A stretch of DNA of 40,678 nucleotides from the NCBI GenBank assembly GCA_044432865.1, contig JAWXUF010000007.1, forward strand, positions 1-40,678, read 5' to 3'. The position numbers and the translations under genes were made by a program. Positions 37,913 through 40,678 of the stretch are shown here, in pieces. The notes under the pieces were generated by a model. That model saw only the letters and a list, made by a program, of their open reading frames with translations. It searched no databases and was not told where the DNA came from. The DNA is from JAWXUE01 sp044432865 (GTDB lineage: Bacteria > Bacillota_I > Bacilli_A > Acholeplasmatales > Anaeroplasmataceae). Every line of letters starts with the position of its first letter. Within the stretch, counting starts at the first letter, position 1.

Positions 37913-38482
37913 ATGAAAAAATTTAGATTATCAGAAAACGAAGCAATTTTTAATAAGTATGAAGAGTTCTTGTTTGAAGATCACGATACAACAAACACTA
38001 AATTATTTGATACTTTGGAAGAAGCAAAAGAATATTTCAACTTAAACAAAAAAAGAAAAATTGAAAAACAACCCTATGGAAAAGTAAAAGTATCAAATAC
38101 AGTTTTAGAACTATTAACTTATGACGATGAAGACGTAACAGAAACAGATCACATTGAAGATTATAGTTTTACAAACATTGAAGAATATAATGATTTCATT
38201 TCAGAAAAAGTTAAAACTGAACTATCAAATAGATTAGATTATGAAACAACGTTTGTTTTATTGGGTCATCTAGATGAAGATCTGTTTATTGATGTTATGG
38301 ATTATCAAGACGTTATATTAGGTTGTTTTGATGTAGATAATAAGTTTAGTTTAGAACTTGCAATAGATACACTTATGTATTGTTTTGATGCAATAGATAG
38401 AGATGATCTTTTTAAAACTAATGATTTGAAATTAATAAACACTTATATCGTTTTAGAAAAATTAGACGACAGAATATACTAA
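37913..38482 (+). CDS. Acidic hypothetical protein, last phage gene before the IS block
   Basis: 189 residues, MKKFRLSENEAIFNKYEEFL and on, rich in Asp and Glu (LFEDHDTTNTKLFDTLEEAK; VLLGHLDEDLFIDVMDYQDV). The high negative charge recalls DNA-mimic or anti-host proteins, but this is composition only. The C terminus (TYIVLEKLDDRIY) ends 6 bases before the IS3 remnant, so the gene may be cut short by that insertion. Transcribed from the 37550 promoter. Confidence 0.6.
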   Translation: MKKFRLSENEAIFNKYEEFLFEDHDTTNTKLFDTLEEAKEYFNLNKKRKIEKQPYGKVKVSNTVLELLTYDDEDVTETDHIEDYSFTNIEEYNDFISEKVKTELSNRLDYETTFVLLGHLDEDLFIDVMDYQDVILGCFDVDNKFSLELAIDTLMYCFDAIDRDDLFKTNDLKLINTYIVLEKLDDRIY

Positions 38483-38488
38483 AAAAGC

Positions 38489-38574
38489 TTATATAAATCC
38501 CAGTTGAGTTTTATACTCAATTGGGGTTTTATAATTTAAGGCAAAACATGGCCTATAATTATTATTGTCATATA
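38489..38574 (-). pseudogene. IS3-family OrfB, C-terminal fragment
   Basis: Read leftward, this encodes YDNNNYRPCFALNYKTPIEY then KTQLGFI and a stop at 38489-38491. RP-x-x-x-L-x-Y-x-T-P-x-E-Y is the standard end of IS3 OrfB. The N-terminal part of the same word, DIVYDNNNY, is at 40080-40110, so the IS1202-type element split the gene here. The DNA also forms an 11-bp hairpin (38499-38532) that could work as a terminator. Confidence 0.85.
38555..38574. repeat. Target-site duplication, left copy
   Basis: 20 bases identical to 40086-40105, flanking the IS1202-type element on both sides; similarity continues with one indel for about 6 more bases. IS1202-type elements are known for long duplications of about 24-29 bp. 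Confidence 0.8.
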
Positions 38575-40085
38575 ATATCTGTCAACCCAAATTGAAAATG
38601 TCCTAAAAATCGTTAAACATTCGCACTATCATTACGATGTGCTTGCTTTGCTAAGTAATTACAATAAGATGCATGCTTCCAAGGGTGTTCCATTGGAGGT
38701 ATGTATATTTTTTTTGACTTTATTTCAATATTACTATCGAATTCAATTGAATACTTTTTGTGTGTTGGCACTTCTACCATTTTATATAATTGATCAAGTA
38801 TTGATACATATAATTGTTTATCAAATGATTCAATAACTAATGCATCACTTTTTCTCTTTGCATGGAAAGCAATACCTTTATTAGTATGTGGAATATAGTA
38901 CTTATTTTTATATTTGATACAACTCCCATTATCTACTTTTCTTTTTGATAAAATGGCTAATGTTCTATTTATTTTATCTAAATCAGGTTGCTTTTCGAAA
39001 ACGGACTTGATACTATGTTTACATAGAGCGAATTGCTTATTATATTCTTTTACGTAGTGGTTCAAGAATTCGTTGGCTTCCTCTATTGTTTTGACACCAG
39101 CAATTTTAAACTCGATGGGTAGTCGAGATTGCAGTGTTTGGTTCAAGCGTTCTACGCGTCCTTTGGCTTGTGGGACGCTTGATGTTTTTATAGCAACACC
39201 CAATTGATGACATGCGTAAGAGAATTGTGTAAATGTATCTTCGTCATCTAATGCGGTGTTTTTTCTTTTATACTCAAATACTGTTCTACGATCAGTATAG
39301 AACATGGCAGGAATACCTTGTGTTTTTAAAATTTGTGAAAATACATTATAGTAACCATTTAGTGTTTCTTGTGTATCTATATATGCACCTACGACTGTAC
39401 CTGTACAATCATCTACAGCTAGATGCAAATGATTCACTTCGTTATTAAACCAATTAAAACTAGATGCATCCATTTGTATCATCTCACCAAAGTAAGTAGA
39501 ACGTGGTCTTCTAGGGTGAGGGTTCGTGTTTTCTATACTCATGGTAGCTTCTTTAATTGTTTCTATATTTATAGATTTCTTTGAATTTTGTTTAATGATT
39601 TTTTTCATTTTCTTTTTAGTTTCTCTTCTTGCTTTAGGTGATAGAACGTATTCATTTCTTAACCAATTATTAACTGTTTGATCTGATACTGAAATATCAT
39701 AATATTTATCTAATATTTCAGTGAAATGAACGATATTACAATCTCTAAATTCATTTTTGTATAAACTGATAATCTTTTCTTTAACTTTACTATCAAATGT
39801 ATGTTTAGGTTGTCTATTCTTGTTTCCATGTATAAATCCTTTTTTACCACTAATTTTATATAGTTTAATTAATCTATTGATGGTTCTAATAGTACAATGT
39901 AGTTTTAATGCTGCATTATACTTATTCCCTTTACAATCGACTAATTTTTTTATAACTTCGTATTTATATGTTTCATTCATATTTAAGTTTACCTTTTCCA
40001 TTCTAATCACCTCTTATAGATGATTGCATATATTTGGGACAATTTCAATTTGGGTTTAAGAGGACAATATCATATTGGAACCACA
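38575..40085 (-). mobile_element. IS1202/ISNCY-type insertion sequence
   Basis: About 1.5 kb, inserted in the IS3 OrfB gene. Imperfect terminal inverted repeats: a left arm at 38580-38604 and a right arm at 40036-40066 share a 20-base core (AACCCAAATTGAAA then TGTCC) with one mismatch. Direct repeats of at least 20 bp flank it. The right end is uncertain, because 19 bases separate the right arm from the duplication. It carries one intact transposase gene. Confidence 0.85.
38613..40001 (-). CDS. IS1202/ISNCY-family DDE transposase
   Basis: 462 residues from ATG at 40001, six bases after AGAGGTG on the - strand (an upstream GTG at 40010 is less well placed). N-terminal HTH domains (KLVDCKGNKYNAALKLHCTI; SVSDQTVNNWLRNEYVLSPK), then an rve/RNase-H core with likely catalytic Asp in IQMDASSFNW, Asp in FYTDRRTVF, and Glu in KGRVERLNQTL. 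The C-terminal KRKSDALVIESFDKQLYVSI is typical of ISNCY transposases. The gene is full-length with no internal stops, so the element may still be active. Confidence 0.88.
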   Translation of the reverse strand: MEKVNLNMNETYKYEVIKKLVDCKGNKYNAALKLHCTIRTINRLIKLYKISGKKGFIHGNKNRQPKHTFDSKVKEKIISLYKNEFRDCNIVHFTEILDKYYDISVSDQTVNNWLRNEYVLSPKARRETKKKMKKIIKQNSKKSINIETIKEATMSIENTNPHPRRPRSTYFGEMIQMDASSFNWFNNEVNHLHLAVDDCTGTVVGAYIDTQETLNGYYNVFSQILKTQGIPAMFYTDRRTVFEYKRKNTALDDEDTFTQFSYACHQLGVAIKTSSVPQAKGRVERLNQTLQSRLPIEFKIAGVKTIEEANEFLNHYVKEYNKQFALCKHSIKSVFEKQPDLDKINRTLAILSKRKVDNGSCIKYKNKYYIPHTNKGIAFHAKRKSDALVIESFDKQLYVSILDQLYKMVEVPTHKKYSIEFDSNIEIKSKKIYIPPMEHPWKHASYCNYLAKQAHRNDSANV

Positions 40086-40565
40086 ATAATTATTATTGTC
40101 ATATACAATATCATTTATAAATTCATTAACTGTGTTATAATTTTTTATGTCAAAATCAATAAAGATTTCTTTTTTTAGCCATCCATTTTTGGATTCGATT
40201 ACTGGGTTATCTGTAGGCGTTCCAGCTCTAGACATTGACCTAGTGACACAAAAAGAATCAAGTAAATGATTAAATGACGCTGAGGAATATACAGAACCTT
40301 GATCAGTGTGTAAGATTGTATCGAGATTCTTGTATCCTCTTTTTATTTTATTATTTAACATATCTTCTAAAGCATACTTGTGGTTTTCAAAACCATTACC
40401 ATTAACCGATGTTCTAATATCTGATCCTATAATCTCATTATTAAATACGTCTAAATAATAGGTCCAATCGTATTTTGTTTTATTGAAGTAAATAGTTGTC
40501 GTATCAGAAACAACTTTTTCAAATGGTCTACTTGCACTCCAATTACCCTTTATGACATTCACCAT
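40056..40565 (-). pseudogene. IS3-family OrfB, catalytic core fragment
   Basis: Reads leftward from 40565: SASRPFEKVVSDTTTIYFNK carries the first catalytic Asp, TILHTDQGSVYSSASFNHLL the second, and TPTDNPVIESKNGWLKKEIF the Glu, so the DDE core is intact. The N-terminal HTH_21 region of OrfB is missing, and the C terminus is cut at about 40086 by the IS1202-type element. Beyond that point the frame reads element sequence (CGSNMILSS). Confidence 0.85.
40086..40105. repeat. Target-site duplication, right copy
   Basis: Identical to 38555-38574. It encodes the YDNNNY stretch of OrfB on the - strand in both copies. Confidence 0.8.
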
Positions 40566-40678
40566 GTTCTAGATATTTCTTTAACCATGTCGTTAACAAA
40601 CCAGCTGATATTTTTTCTTCTCTAGCTATAGCACTAAGTGCTATTCCTTCATTTAAGTTCATGTTTAAAATTCTTAAC
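40543..40678 (-). pseudogene. IS3-family OrfA remnant, right-end copy
   Basis: This is the same OrfA reading as at 1-161, seen through the terminal repeat: an HTH ending TTWLKKYLEHGE, then CHKG and a stop at 40543-40545. It overlaps the OrfB fragment in another frame, about 23 bases. Confidence 0.7.
40559..40678. repeat. Terminal direct repeat, right copy
   Basis: Identical to 1-120. Joining the copies gives a continuous IS3 remnant across the window ends. Confidence 0.95.

Noticed and set aside
1..38488. Integrase, excisionase, tRNA genes or attachment sites
   Set aside because: None could be identified on either strand; the only recombinase-type genes are the IS transposases and RecT.
39757..40023. 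88-codon + strand open frame over the transposase
   Set aside because: Antisense to the IS1202-type transposase N terminus; no start signals.
1..40678. Alternative genetic code with TGA as Trp
   Set aside because: Long genes use TGG for Trp and contain no internal TGA, and ATGA overlaps (24218, 30320) use TGA as a normal stop. Only one TGA (5742) interrupts a probable gene.

Overview
The window is the genome of a tailed, siphovirus-type bacteriophage. Its first 120 bases (1-120) are repeated exactly as its last 120 bases (40559-40678), so it reads as a circular or terminally redundant assembly with about 40,558 unique bases. The DNA is very AT-rich. Genes are tightly packed and almost all on the + strand, with AAAGGAG-type ribosome binding sites and mostly TAA stops. 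Together with the protein families (SPP1-type portal and head proteins, amidase-LysM endolysin, DnaD-like replisome organiser, Prp-type protease, Spo0A C-terminal domain), this points to a low-GC Bacillota host, probably a gut Erysipelotrichia or Clostridia relative. The standard genetic code fits: full-length genes use TGG for Trp, and TGA serves as a stop.

Layout. 1-161 is the start of a broken IS3-family transposase on the - strand. 162-1244 is a gene-poor, extremely AT-rich region with promoters and an operator. 1245-6786 holds small early genes, a nucleotide-metabolism cluster (ThyX, DUF3310, dUTPase), an InlB-repeat protein and a lone Spo0A-like DNA-binding domain. 6948-11195 is packaging and head entry (ERCC4 nuclease, large terminase, portal, minor head protein). 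11196-13611 is a replication cassette between two terminators, set inside the morphogenesis region (parS-like site, shortened methyltransferase, RHH protein, DnaD-like organiser, DnaC-like loader). 13620-26033 is scaffold, capsid, connector, tail tube, frameshifted tail chaperone, tape measure, baseplate and fibres. 26101-27646 is lysis. 27665-28857 is an unusual membrane/peptide module: an AgrC-sensor-like protein, a 14-residue ORF with a perfect ribosome binding site, and an AgrB-like protein fused to an HTH domain. 28948-30664 holds unknown late genes. 30689-31598 is a Cro/CI-type regulator with operators and an antirepressor-like protein. 31582-35767 is recombination (SbcC-like, RecT, MBL hydrolase, SSB). 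35911-38482 holds a Prp-type protease, a small-terminase-like HTH protein, an iteron region and two unknown genes. 38489-40678 is an IS3 remnant interrupted by an IS1202/ISNCY-type element.

How the parts work together. An identical 19-base operator sits upstream of the leftmost genes and at the promoter of the Cro/CI-type regulator, so one regulator probably controls both. The phage encodes a Prp-like protease, and three of its structural proteins (scaffold, capsid, tail tube) start with the NLxxQLF-type peptide that Prp proteases recognise on ribosomal protein L27. That suggests a self-contained maturation system. No integrase, ParA or DNA polymerase was found. With 25-bp iterons, a G-rich tract and a parS-like site, an extrachromosomal (phage-plasmid) state is possible but not shown.
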